Below are positions 5,430-11,637 of a stretch of DNA of 11,637 bases, piece by piece. Location: positions 1 to 11,637 of the forward strand of contig JAFSHE010000196.1 of the NCBI GenBank assembly GCA_017440445.1, read 5' to 3'. The translations under genes were made by a program, and so were the position numbers. How positions within the stretch are numbered: position 1 is the first letter of the stretch; the number at the start of each line of letters is the position of its first letter. Below the pieces are notes generated by a model, which made no database searches, was not told the origin of the DNA, and saw only the letters and a program-made list of their open reading frames with translations. Source of the stretch: Oscillospiraceae bacterium. Its GTDB lineage: Bacteria; Bacillota_A; Clostridia; Oscillospirales; Ruminococcaceae.

Positions 5430-7373
5430 ATGTGTAATTGCAACAAGGAAAAGTTTTATATAACCACTCCGATTTATTATCCTTCGGGCAACCCTCATAT
5501 CGGACACTGCTACACCACAGTAGCATGTGATACCATCGCCCGCTTCAAGAGGATGCAGGGCTATGATGTAATGTTCCTGACAGGTACAGATGAACATGGT
5601 GCAAAGATACAGCAGAACGCTGAAAAGGCTGGAAAGACCCCTCAGCAGTATGTTGATGAGATAGTTGAAAACTTCAAGCACCTTTGGAGCTTTATGGGGG
5701 TAAGCTATGACCGTTATGTAAGAACTACCGACCCCTATCACATTGAAACTGTACAGAATATAGTTACAAAGCTGCATGACAAGGGGCTTATTTACAAGGG
5801 CAGCTATTCGGGAAAATATTGCGTACCCTGTGAGAGCTTCTGGACAGAAACTCAGCTTGTTGACGGCAAGTGTCCCGATTGCGGCAGAGAAGTCATCGAC
5901 AGCGAGGAGGAGGCATATTTCCTTAAGCTTTCCGATTATACCGACAGGATAATCGACCTGCTCAAAAATACTGATTTCCTTCGCCCTGAAAACCGTGTAA
6001 ACGAGATGGTGAACAACTTTGTAAAGGATGGACTGGAAGATCTGTGTATTTCCAGAACAACTGTAAAATGGGGCGTTCCCATTCCCTTTGATGATAAGCA
6101 CACCGTATATGTATGGCTGGATGCGCTCATCAACTATATCAGCGCACTTGGCTACGAAAATAACACTTATGACGATTTCGAGAAATACTGGCCTGCAAAT
6201 ATGCACATGACAGCAAAGGAGATCGTTCGTTTCCACTCCATCGTATGGCCTGCACTGCTCATGATGCTGGATATTCCTGTTCCCAAGCGCCTTTACGGTC
6301 ACGGCTGGATAACATTCAACGGTGCGAAGATGTCCAAATCCCTCGGAAATGTCGTTGACCCGTTCATTCTCGGCGAGCGCTACGGCGTTGACGCTGTACG
6401 TTATCAGATACTCCGTGACATGCCCTACGGCAGCGACTGCAACTTCTCCAACGAGATAATGATCGGTCGTATCAATACAGACCTCGCAAATGACCTCGGA
6501 AATCTTGTTTCCCGTACAGTTGCGATGGTCGACAAGTATTTCGGCGGAACTCTCCCTGTTGACAGGCAGGCTGATGCTCTGGATGATGAGCTTCAGGGTA
6601 TGGCTTCTGCACTGCTTGCAAAGGTCGCTCCGCTTATCGAGGAGGCTCAGCTCTCCAAGGCGCTGGAGGAGATATTCAAGGTAGTTTCCCGTGCGAACAA
6701 GTACATCGACGAGACCGCTCCCTGGATACTCGCAAAGGACGAGGCTAACAAGACAAGACTTGCAACCGTTCTCTACAACCTGCTTGAAACAGTACGTATA
6801 TGTTCTGGTCTGCTGTTCCCGTTCATGCCTCAGACAATGCCCAAGGTATGGGAGCAGATCGGCGCAAACGCAGATATAACCACCTACGAAACACTGGATA
6901 AGTTCGGAACACTTCCTGCTGATGTAACAGTTCACAAGGGAGATGTTCTGTTCCCCAGAATAGATATGGACAAGGAGATCGAGGAGCTTAACGCTATGCT
7001 GAAGCCCGCAGTTGAGATACGTGAGGATGAGGATCTTGACAAGGCGAACATCATTACCATCGATAAGTTCTTTGAGGTGAAGCTGCGCAGCGGTGAGATA
7101 GTTGCAGCAGAGAAGATGAAGAAGGCAAAGAAGCTGCTTAAGCTTCAGATAGACGATGGCAGGGGCGGCAGACAGATCGTTTCTGGTATCGCAAACTGGT
7201 ATACTCCCGAGGAGCTTATCGGAAAGAAGATAATCTTCGTGGCAAACCTTGCTCCCAAGCCCCTGTGCGGCGAGGACAGCAACGGAATGATACTCGCAGT
7301 CGAGGCAGGCGATAACGATGTACGTGTTATCTTCCTTGACAGCGATGTGCCTAACGGCAGCCCCATTGGATAA
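5430..7373 (+). CDS. metG: Methionyl-tRNA synthetase
   Basis: A 647-residue class I methionyl-tRNA synthetase, which charges initiator and elongator tRNA-Met. The catalytic domain shows the HIGH motif (23-26, in NPHIGHCYTT) and KMSKS (300-304, in NGAKMSKSLGNVVD). A single zinc knuckle uses C131, C134, C148 and C151 (CVPC...CPDC). The anticodon-binding helical domain follows, with residues such as KYIDETAPW and LLFPFMPQT. The last hundred residues or so are the EMAP II-like tRNA-binding domain (FFEVKLRSGEIVAAEKMKKA, RQIVSGIANWYTPEELIGKK), the dimerising form. The ATG at 5430 has AAGAGGT 10 bases upstream and gives the usual MetRS beginning. An in-frame GTG at 5376 would add 18 atypical residues. 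Spaced after a good promoter, it leads the plus-strand gene run. Confidence 0.97.
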   Translation: MCNCNKEKFYITTPIYYPSGNPHIGHCYTTVACDTIARFKRMQGYDVMFLTGTDEHGAKIQQNAEKAGKTPQQYVDEIVENFKHLWSFMGVSYDRYVRTTDPYHIETVQNIVTKLHDKGLIYKGSYSGKYCVPCESFWTETQLVDGKCPDCGREVIDSEEEAYFLKLSDYTDRIIDLLKNTDFLRPENRVNEMVNNFVKDGLEDLCISRTTVKWGVPIPFDDKHTVYVWLDALINYISALGYENNTYDDFEKYWPANMHMTAKEIVRFHSIVWPALLMMLDIPVPKRLYGHGWITFNGAKMSKSLGNVVDPFILGERYGVDAVRYQILRDMPYGSDCNFSNEIMIGRINTDLANDLGNLVSRTVAMVDKYFGGTLPVDRQADALDDELQGMASALLAKVAPLIEEAQLSKALEEIFKVVSRANKYIDETAPWILAKDEANKTRLATVLYNLLETVRICSGLLFPFMPQTMPKVWEQIGANADITTYETLDKFGTLPADVTVHKGDVLFPRIDMDKEIEELNAMLKPAVEIREDEDLDKANIITIDKFFEVKLRSGEIVAAEKMKKAKKLLKLQIDDGRGGRQIVSGIANWYTPEELIGKKIIFVANLAPKPLCGEDSNGMILAVEAGDNDVRVIFLDSDVPNGSPIG

Positions 7374-7384
7374 GATTGGATAAC
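7365..7384 (+). repeat. Short tandem repeat spanning the metG stop codon
   Basis: ATTGGATAAG is followed directly by ATTGGATAAC, a 10-base unit repeated with one difference. The metG stop TAA lies in the first unit. It is probably a small slippage duplication with no function. Confidence 0.6.
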
Positions 7385-7444
7385 AAACAGCCCCGCAGGG
7401 ATGGCATACAGGGCTGAGTTCATTAAGTACAAGGAGGTATCGTA

Positions 7445-8095
7445 GTGGACATTTCGAGAATGGCGAATATCGCCACCGTCAATCAGACGACACTTACAAA
7501 GTCCTCGGAGCAGAGGACGGAGCATAAGACCTCCACTCTTGCCTCCGAGCATACCGACAGTTTTATAAAGTCCCAGCAGGCATATACTCCCGCCTACACC
7601 AGGAAATCTGCGCAGAAGCAGAACAGTGACAACAACCTTCTTCAGCGTGAAAACTCCGAGGACAAGGTTGGCGCTGTAAAGCAGAGCGAGGGTCGTCCCA
7701 AAGCCGAGCTTATGGTAGAGGGAGTACAGCACATAATCCGTGCGATGTTTGTAAAGCAGGGCGAGGTACTGTCGGGGAATGTTCCCAGCGTCGGCGCAAA
7801 GCTGTACGCAGAGGAGCTTCTGACCCAGATACGCAGGCTGTACGGCAGCAGTGCGGAGGACGAAACATCTCCTGAATACTGGCAGGCTGAACCAACCGCT
7901 GAAAGACTGATGATGTTCTTTGAATGTGTTTCGGTGGACGGCGACAAGACCACGTTACTTGATCGTGCGTTCAACGGAGCGTTTAGGGATACCGAGGCGC
8001 TTTTCGGCGGCAGGGGAAGGCTCCCTCTGGAAAGCTACGAAACAAAGGCGCTGGTACAGGAGAATTTCTTTAACCAATTGCAAGGAACCACTTAA
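7445..8095 (+). CDS. Uncharacterised protein, DUF5610-like C-terminal region
   Basis: A 216-residue protein I cannot assign firmly. Residues 1-85 are hydrophilic, rich in Ser, Thr, Gln, Glu and Lys, and probably disordered. Residues 86-216 look folded and helical: AELMVEGVQHIIRAMFVKQG (87-106), SPEYW (142-146), TAERLMMFFECVSVDGDKTT (151-170), LLDRAFNGAFRDTEALFGG (171-189) and LPLESYETKALV (193-204). The order of an SPE...TAxR helix, a short Gly/Asp turn, a DRAFxGAF-type helix and a LPxxSYET helix resembles DUF5610 proteins as I remember them; this is an inference. There is no signal peptide or membrane segment, so it is likely cytosolic. The start is GTG, supported by a near-perfect AAGGAGGT 6 bases upstream. 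It lies between metG and tatD, with its stop 3 bases before the tatD ATG, so co-transcription is likely. Confidence 0.75.
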   Translation: MDISRMANIATVNQTTLTKSSEQRTEHKTSTLASEHTDSFIKSQQAYTPAYTRKSAQKQNSDNNLLQRENSEDKVGAVKQSEGRPKAELMVEGVQHIIRAMFVKQGEVLSGNVPSVGAKLYAEELLTQIRRLYGSSAEDETSPEYWQAEPTAERLMMFFECVSVDGDKTTLLDRAFNGAFRDTEALFGGRGRLPLESYETKALVQENFFNQLQGTT

Positions 8096-8098
8096 TAT

Positions 8099-8857
8099 AT
8101 GGGAATTATAGATACTCATGCCCACTACCTTACCGAAGATTTCGGGGAGGACTTTTTTCCGCTTATGGAGAGTCTGCCCGCTCTTGGTGTAGAGAAGATA
8201 ATAGCAGTGGGCTATGACCTCTCCTCAAGCGAGGAGGAGATAAGGCTTGCTCAGCGGTATGCGCATATATATGCGGCAGCGGGAGTTCATCCCGAAAACT
8301 GCTACGACCTGCCTGACAACTGGCTCTCACGTCTGGAGGAGCTGCTGGCAGAGGAGAAGATATGCGCCCTCGGTGAGATAGGTCTTGACTATCATTATGA
8401 CAATACGATAAAGTCTGTTCAGCACGAGGTGTTCGAGCAACAGCTTCTGCTTGCAGAAAGACTTGGGCTGCCCGTTATAATCCACTCTCGTGACGCATGT
8501 GAGGACACGATGACAGTGCTGAAAAAGCACAAGCCCCGTGGGGTGCTCCATTGTTTCTCAGGAAGTGCGGAGACCGCCGCAGAGGTCGTAAAGCTCGGGA
8601 TGTATGTGGGCTTTACAGGGGTGCTGACATTCAAAAATGCCAAGAAGGCTGTGGCAGCGTGCGAGGCTGTACCGCTTGACAGGATGCTGCTTGAAACGGA
8701 TTGTCCTTATATGGCACCTGTGCCGCATCGTGGAAAGCGCTGTGACAGCTCCATGCTGATACACACTGCTGAAAGGATGGCGGAGATAAAGGGTGTTTCC
8801 ACAGAGGAAATGATAGATATCGCAAAGAAAAATGCTGAACGGCTGTTCGGTATATGA
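8099..8857 (+). CDS. tatD: TatD-family metal-dependent hydrolase (DNase)
   Basis: A 252-residue TatD-type TIM-barrel hydrolase, full length for the family. Members bind two divalent metals and several have 3'-5' exonuclease or DNase activity linked to DNA repair. The ligand set is complete: H7 and H9 in DTHAHY, E93 in ALGEIGLDYHY, H129 in VIIHSRDA, H151 in LHCFSG and D201 in LLETDCPYMAP. The C-terminal RGKRCDSS segment is also typical. The ATG follows the previous stop by 3 bases, so translation may be coupled; an AAGGA lies inside the end of the upstream gene at rather long spacing. Placement just after metG is the order seen in Bacillus (metS then yabD), here with one small gene inserted. 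In Bacillus rnmV and ksgA lie nearby; here ksgA is 2.2 kb further on and reversed. Confidence 0.95.
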   Translation: MGIIDTHAHYLTEDFGEDFFPLMESLPALGVEKIIAVGYDLSSSEEEIRLAQRYAHIYAAAGVHPENCYDLPDNWLSRLEELLAEEKICALGEIGLDYHYDNTIKSVQHEVFEQQLLLAERLGLPVIIHSRDACEDTMTVLKKHKPRGVLHCFSGSAETAAEVVKLGMYVGFTGVLTFKNAKKAVAACEAVPLDRMLLETDCPYMAPVPHRGKRCDSSMLIHTAERMAEIKGVSTEEMIDIAKKNAERLFGI

Positions 8858-8901
8858 CCGCTTCGGTTCAGCTAAAGATAAGATTTAATTAAGGAGTTAC
8901 T

Positions 8902-9876
8902 ATGGACGCAGACAGTCGAAGTACAAACACAACCGAAAACTCAGAAAAACCTAAGCAGCACAAGGTCAGAAGATTTCTTCTCGGATGGCTTATTGCGCTT
9001 AACAAGGGCATAACAAAGCTGCTTAAGGCAGCTCTCGGAACAGATTACATGGATGTCACCGAGGACCAGGTTCTTGATATGGTGGACGCTCTCGCAAAGA
9101 CCCCGAATGACGAGGGCGATGACAGCGTTATCGAGGAGACCTCCGCACAGATGATAACAAACATCTTCGAGTTCAACGATCTTACTGCGGAGGATGTAAT
9201 GACTCATCGCACGAATATCGTCGGAGTTGAGAAGAACGTTTCGCTTGATGATATCATATATCTTGCGCTGGATATGGGATTTTCCCGTCTGCCCGTATAC
9301 GAGGGCAGTATTGACAAGATAATCGGTATCATCATCGTAAAGGATCTGCTGTGCCTTGTGGGAGAAAAGGATACCTCCTCATTCAATGTGCAGGACTTTC
9401 TGAGAGATGTTATCTTTATACCGGAGGCATGTCCCTGTTCGGATACATTCCAGTCGCTTACCGCACTTAAGTCGGGAATGGCTGTGGTGGTGGACGAATA
9501 CGGCGGCACTGCGGGAATAGTTACACTTGAGGATATTATCGAGGCGATAATGGGCAATATCCAGGATGAGTATGACGACGAGAAAACCCAGATAACAAAG
9601 GTTGGCGAGGAGCAGTATGATATCGACGGCGAGGCAGACCCCGAGGAGGTACTCAGGCTGTTCGGCGTGGAGCTGCCCGAGGAGCATGAGTACAAGACGA
9701 TAGCAGGATTTATTACTGACAAGCTTGGCTATATCCCCGAGGGTGACGATATAGTACCTCCCAGTGTGGATTACGATGGAGTTCACCTTGTGGCACTGGT
9801 GATAGAGGACAGGTGTATTATAAAGGTGCGTGCCTCAAGAGCAGAGCCTGTTGCGGACGCTCCCGATGAAGAATAA
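8902..9876 (+). CDS. CorC/HlyC-type CBS-domain protein without a DUF21 membrane domain
   Basis: A 324-residue protein with a CBS pair (about 95-220) and a CorC_HlyC (transporter-associated) domain (about 233-310). Markers are LTAEDVMTHRTNIVGVE (94-110), DMGFSRLPVYEGSIDKIIGI (124-143), AVVVDEYGGTAGIVTLEDII (194-213) and KTIAGFITDKLGYIPEGDDI (265-284). Full CNNM-type transporters of about 430 residues have an N-terminal DUF21 membrane domain. Here only about 50 residues precede the regulatory part, and VRRFLLGWLIALNKGITKLL (22-41) resembles the tail of that domain. Size and layout match soluble CorC (about 290 residues). A role in magnesium/cobalt handling or envelope regulation is possible but unproven. 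The usual VMTPR is VMTHR here. AAGGAG lies 5 bases before the ATG, a strong site. The gene follows tatD by 44 bases. Confidence 0.9.
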   Translation: MDADSRSTNTTENSEKPKQHKVRRFLLGWLIALNKGITKLLKAALGTDYMDVTEDQVLDMVDALAKTPNDEGDDSVIEETSAQMITNIFEFNDLTAEDVMTHRTNIVGVEKNVSLDDIIYLALDMGFSRLPVYEGSIDKIIGIIIVKDLLCLVGEKDTSSFNVQDFLRDVIFIPEACPCSDTFQSLTALKSGMAVVVDEYGGTAGIVTLEDIIEAIMGNIQDEYDDEKTQITKVGEEQYDIDGEADPEEVLRLFGVELPEEHEYKTIAGFITDKLGYIPEGDDIVPPSVDYDGVHLVALVIEDRCIIKVRASRAEPVADAPDEE

Positions 9877-9886
9877 TATTTACATT

Positions 9887-9911
9887 CAGCCGCTTGTGTT
9901 ACAGGCGGCTG
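9887..9911 (+). other. Hairpin between the CorC-like gene and the NUDIX gene
   Basis: CAGCCGCTTGT and ACAGGCGGCTG form an 11-base stem (one G-U pair) around GTT. No T-run follows, so it is not a standard terminator. It may protect the mRNA end, slow polymerase, or lower expression of the downstream genes. Confidence 0.5.
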
Positions 9912-9936
9912 TAACTACATGAAGGAAAGGAATAAT

Positions 9937-10401
9937 ATGTCCAACGAAAACACAAACTGGGGACAAAGCGTCACAGGCGTTGTGATACATGACGGAAAAG
10001 TCATGCTTGCACGCCATACCTACGGCGGCGGAAAGGGTATGCTGATAATCCCCGGTGGATATGTGAATTACGGAGAAACTCCGCAGGATGCGCTCAGGCG
10101 TGAATATATGGAGGAAACGCATATCGTTGTCGAGCCGACAGAGCTTATAGGCATCCGTTTTAATATGCATGACTGGTATATAGTTTTTAAGGCTGAGTAT
10201 GTTTCGGGCGAGCCTGTTTCTGACGGCGATGAGAACAGCGAGGTGCTGTGGATCGATGTGAACGAGGCACTGACAAGAGAGGATGTTCCTGAGCTTACAA
10301 AGAAGCTGATAGCAAGCTCAATGAGAGATAACAGTGGTCTGCATTACGAGGATTACACAGGCAGCACAAAGCATGCACCGTATTCATTGTATTGCAAATG
10401 A
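9937..10401 (+). CDS. NUDIX hydrolase
   Basis: A 154-residue NUDIX-fold pyrophosphohydrolase, which cleaves a nucleoside diphosphate linked to some other group. The NUDIX box runs from G41 to I63: GGYVNYGETPQDALRREYMEE then THI. E47, R55, E56, E59 and E60, the conserved catalytic and metal-binding residues, are all present, but the glycine expected after EET is H62. The substrate cannot be told from sequence. The N-terminal strand (SVTGVVIHDGKVMLARHTYG) and the C-terminal WIDVNEALTRED region are normal for small single-domain members. I chose the ATG at 9937 because AAAGGA precedes it by 5 bases. An ATG at 9919 would add six residues and lacks a good site. It sits between the CorC-like gene and nth, where housecleaning or DNA-repair roles would fit but are not shown. 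Confidence 0.92.
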   Translation: MSNENTNWGQSVTGVVIHDGKVMLARHTYGGGKGMLIIPGGYVNYGETPQDALRREYMEETHIVVEPTELIGIRFNMHDWYIVFKAEYVSGEPVSDGDENSEVLWIDVNEALTREDVPELTKKLIASSMRDNSGLHYEDYTGSTKHAPYSLYCK

Positions 10402-10417
10402 TGTGAAAGGAGCCGAT

Positions 10418-11059
10418 ATGCGCCGAGATCGTAAAAAAGCAGCAGCGGATATGATATCCCTGCTGAAAGAGGAATATCCCGAGGTAAAATGCGCCCTCAT
10501 ATACACTCAGCCACACGAATTATTGATAGCTACAAGGCTTTCGGCACAGTGTACCGATAAGCGTGTGAATATGGTGACTCCTGCACTGTTTCAGCGTTTT
10601 CCGAGCGTAGAGGCATTTGCTTCCGCAGATGTTTCCGAGGTGGAGGAGCTTATCCGTACCTGCGGCTTATTCAAAACAAAAGCACAGGATATCGTTTCGA
10701 TGTGCATAATGCTACGGGATATCCATGGCGGAAAGGTCCCCGATAGCATCGAGGCGCTGACGAAGCTCCCCGGAGTGGGACGAAAGACCGCAAACCTCAT
10801 TGTAGGCGACCTGTACGGTCAGCCTGCTTATGTGTGCGATACTCATGTTATACGTCTTACAAACAGACTGGGGCTTTCCGATACAAAGGATGCAGGCAAG
10901 GTGGAAAAGCAGCTCCGTGAGGTCATCCCGCCCGAGGAGAGCCTTAACTTCTGTCACCGCCTTGTATGGCATGGCCGTGGAGTATGCTCCGCACGGGCGC
11001 CGCAGTGCGAGGCATGCGTCCTGCGTAACCTGTGCAGGTCAAAGGACAAGTCTGTATGA
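10418..11059 (+). CDS. nth: Endonuclease III (DNA glycosylase/AP lyase)
   Basis: A 213-residue endonuclease III, the family's usual size. It removes oxidised pyrimidines from DNA and cuts at the abasic site, starting base excision repair. The helix-hairpin-helix is LPGVGRKTANLI (117-128) with catalytic lysine K123. The catalytic aspartate is D141 in VCDTHVIRL. The [4Fe-4S] ligands C190, C197, C200 and C206 keep the exact C-x6-C-x2-C-x5-C spacing. LSAQCTDKRVN (41-51) is the usual N-terminal signature. The ATG at 10418 has AAAGGAG 5 bases upstream. A longer reading from 10334 would overlap the NUDIX gene and add 28 unlikely residues. It is the last gene of the plus-strand run and ends just before a strong terminator. 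Confidence 0.96.
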   Translation: MRRDRKKAAADMISLLKEEYPEVKCALIYTQPHELLIATRLSAQCTDKRVNMVTPALFQRFPSVEAFASADVSEVEELIRTCGLFKTKAQDIVSMCIMLRDIHGGKVPDSIEALTKLPGVGRKTANLIVGDLYGQPAYVCDTHVIRLTNRLGLSDTKDAGKVEKQLREVIPPEESLNFCHRLVWHGRGVCSARAPQCEACVLRNLCRSKDKSV

Positions 11060-11074
11060 CTTATAAAACAATAT

Positions 11075-11109
11075 CCCCCTGAGAATTGATCTTCTCAGGG
11101 GGAATTTTT
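11075..11109 (+). terminator. Strong intrinsic terminator between convergent nth and ksgA
   Basis: CCCCCTGAGAA (11075-11085) pairs perfectly with TTCTCAGGGGG (11092-11102) around a 6-base loop. AATTTTT follows on the plus strand, so it terminates the metG-nth run. The T-run overlaps the ksgA stop codon. On the minus strand the hairpin is followed by ATATTGTTTTAT, so it can probably end ksgA transcripts too. Confidence 0.9.
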
Positions 11110-11590
11110 ATCTGTTATGAATTTTTTCGCACAATCGTGCGTAGTCGTTAAGAGTAAGCTCCTCTGCACGGGCAGTCTGCTTTATTCCGCTTTCTGCAAA
11201 TATCTCAGCAAGCTCCTGCTTTGCGATGCCAAGCTCTCCCGAAAGAGGGTTGATTATCTGCTTTCTGCGCTGCGAAAACGCCGCACGTATGATGCGGAAG
11301 AACAGCTTTTCATCCGTAACATCAAGACCGTTATCCTGTTTGATATCAAGACGGATAACAGCACTATCCACATTAGGGGATGGCATAAAGCTGCCACGAC
11401 CTACTTTGAACAGCAGCTTAGGCTCGCTGTAATAGGAAACTCCGCAGGAGAGCGCACCGCAATCCCTTGTGCCGGGGACTGCGCATATCCTGTCTGCCGC
11501 TTCCTTCTGTACCATTACGGTGAGTGCGCTGACAGGAAGCTTTTCTTCCAGTACACGCATGATGACGGGCGAGGTTATATAATACGGAAG
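11108..11590 (-). CDS. ksgA: 16S rRNA dimethyladenosine transferase KsgA (C-terminal part; upstream sequence not contiguous)
   Basis: This is the C-terminal 160 residues or so of KsgA (RsmA), which dimethylates two adjacent adenosines near the 3' end of 16S rRNA during small-subunit maturation. The recognisable part starts at LPYYITSPVIMRVLEEKLP, the motif IV region of the methyltransferase. It continues through LTVMVQKEAADRI, GRGSFMPSPNVDSAVIRLDI and AAFSQRRKQIINPLSGELG to the C-terminal helical domain. About 120 N-terminal residues, including the SAM-binding motif, are missing. The asparagine that should precede LPYY is replaced by Val, and in the KsgA frame a TGA occurs at 11614-11612. The DNA from 11590 outwards is a second copy of an internal ksgA piece, so the gene is broken as written. 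The first ATG (11560) is internal to the true protein. I think the break is a contig-end artefact rather than a real pseudogene. Confidence 0.85.
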   Translation of the reverse strand, partial: LPYYITSPVIMRVLEEKLPVSALTVMVQKEAADRICAVPGTRDCGALSCGVSYYSEPKLLFKVGRGSFMPSPNVDSAVIRLDIKQDNGLDVTDEKLFFRIIRAAFSQRRKQIINPLSGELGIAKQELAEIFAESGIKQTARAEELTLNDYARLCEKIHNR

Positions 11591-11637
11591 AACAGCTTTT
11601 CGTCCTTTACATCAAGTCCGCTTTCGGGCTTTATATC
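11578..11637 (-). repeat. Diverged second copy of an internal ksgA segment at the window end
   Basis: Bases 11581-11637 align without gaps to 11291-11347 with 12 differences in 57. Read on the minus strand they encode DIKPESGLDVKDEKLFFRII, against DIKQDNGLDVTDEKLFFRII in the intact gene (16 of 20 residues the same). The frame differs from that of the downstream ksgA part. The joint lies in CTTCCGTATTATA (11590-11578), which fits both the FFRII copy and the LPYYIT motif. Confidence 0.85.

Noticed and set aside
5397..6935. Open reading frame of 512 codons on the minus strand, antisense to metG
   Set aside because: metG has every catalytic motif on the plus strand. The antisense frame is Cys/Tyr/Val-rich, resembles no family and has no ribosome binding site. 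It is a by-product of codon bias.
11108..11560. Intact short KsgA-like protein of 150 residues starting at the ATG at 11560
   Set aside because: Homology continues upstream of this ATG through YYITSPVI, the ATG is internal to the known family, and the SAM-binding domain would be missing. It is a fragment, not a complete gene.

Overview
The window looks like ordinary chromosomal DNA from a low-to-medium GC Gram-positive anaerobe of the class Clostridia, most like Ruminococcus or another Oscillospiraceae. This is inferred from strong AGGAGG-type ribosome binding sites, consensus sigma-A style promoters, the ftsE-ftsX-ctp and metG...tatD gene orders known from Firmicutes, and the style of the proteins. 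No database search was possible. A gene is cut at each end (lysS on the left, ksgA on the right), as expected for a metagenomic contig or an arbitrary cut.

Left block, minus strand, read from about 3.9 kb down to 1: ftsE, ftsX, an S41 carboxy-terminal processing protease (ctp), greA and the 5' part of lysS. Gaps are 50 bases or less; ftsE/ftsX overlap by 14 bases and greA/lysS by 1 base. This reads as one operon joining division-site cell-wall control (FtsEX plus a membrane-anchored protease) to transcript cleavage and lysine tRNA charging. A possible promoter lies just upstream of ftsE.

Middle: a CdaR/PucR-type regulator on the minus strand (3967-5052) with a hairpin after its stop. Between it and the divergent metG is a non-coding stretch of about 375 bases with two good divergent promoters. 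The regulator's predicted leader is long (about 180 nt) and GC-rich in its second half, with several possible stems. I cannot assign it to a known RNA class, and it is the best candidate here for an undescribed regulatory element.

Right block, plus strand, 5.4-11.06 kb: metG, an unrecognised DUF5610-like small protein with a GTG start, tatD, a CorC-like CBS-pair protein without the DUF21 membrane domain, a NUDIX hydrolase and nth (endonuclease III). They follow one another with short gaps and good ribosome binding sites, and the block ends in a strong hairpin terminator shared with the convergent ksgA.

Right end: ksgA (minus strand) runs intact from its C-terminus up to the LPYYIT motif. Upstream of that the sequence is not the expected N-terminal part of KsgA. 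It is a second, diverged and out-of-frame copy of an internal piece of the same gene (11581-11637 matches 11291-11347 at 45 of 57 positions). The junction lies in a 13-base stretch fitting both parts. This is most likely a chimeric contig end, less likely a real rearrangement. No mobile elements, CRISPR arrays, tRNA or rRNA genes were seen.
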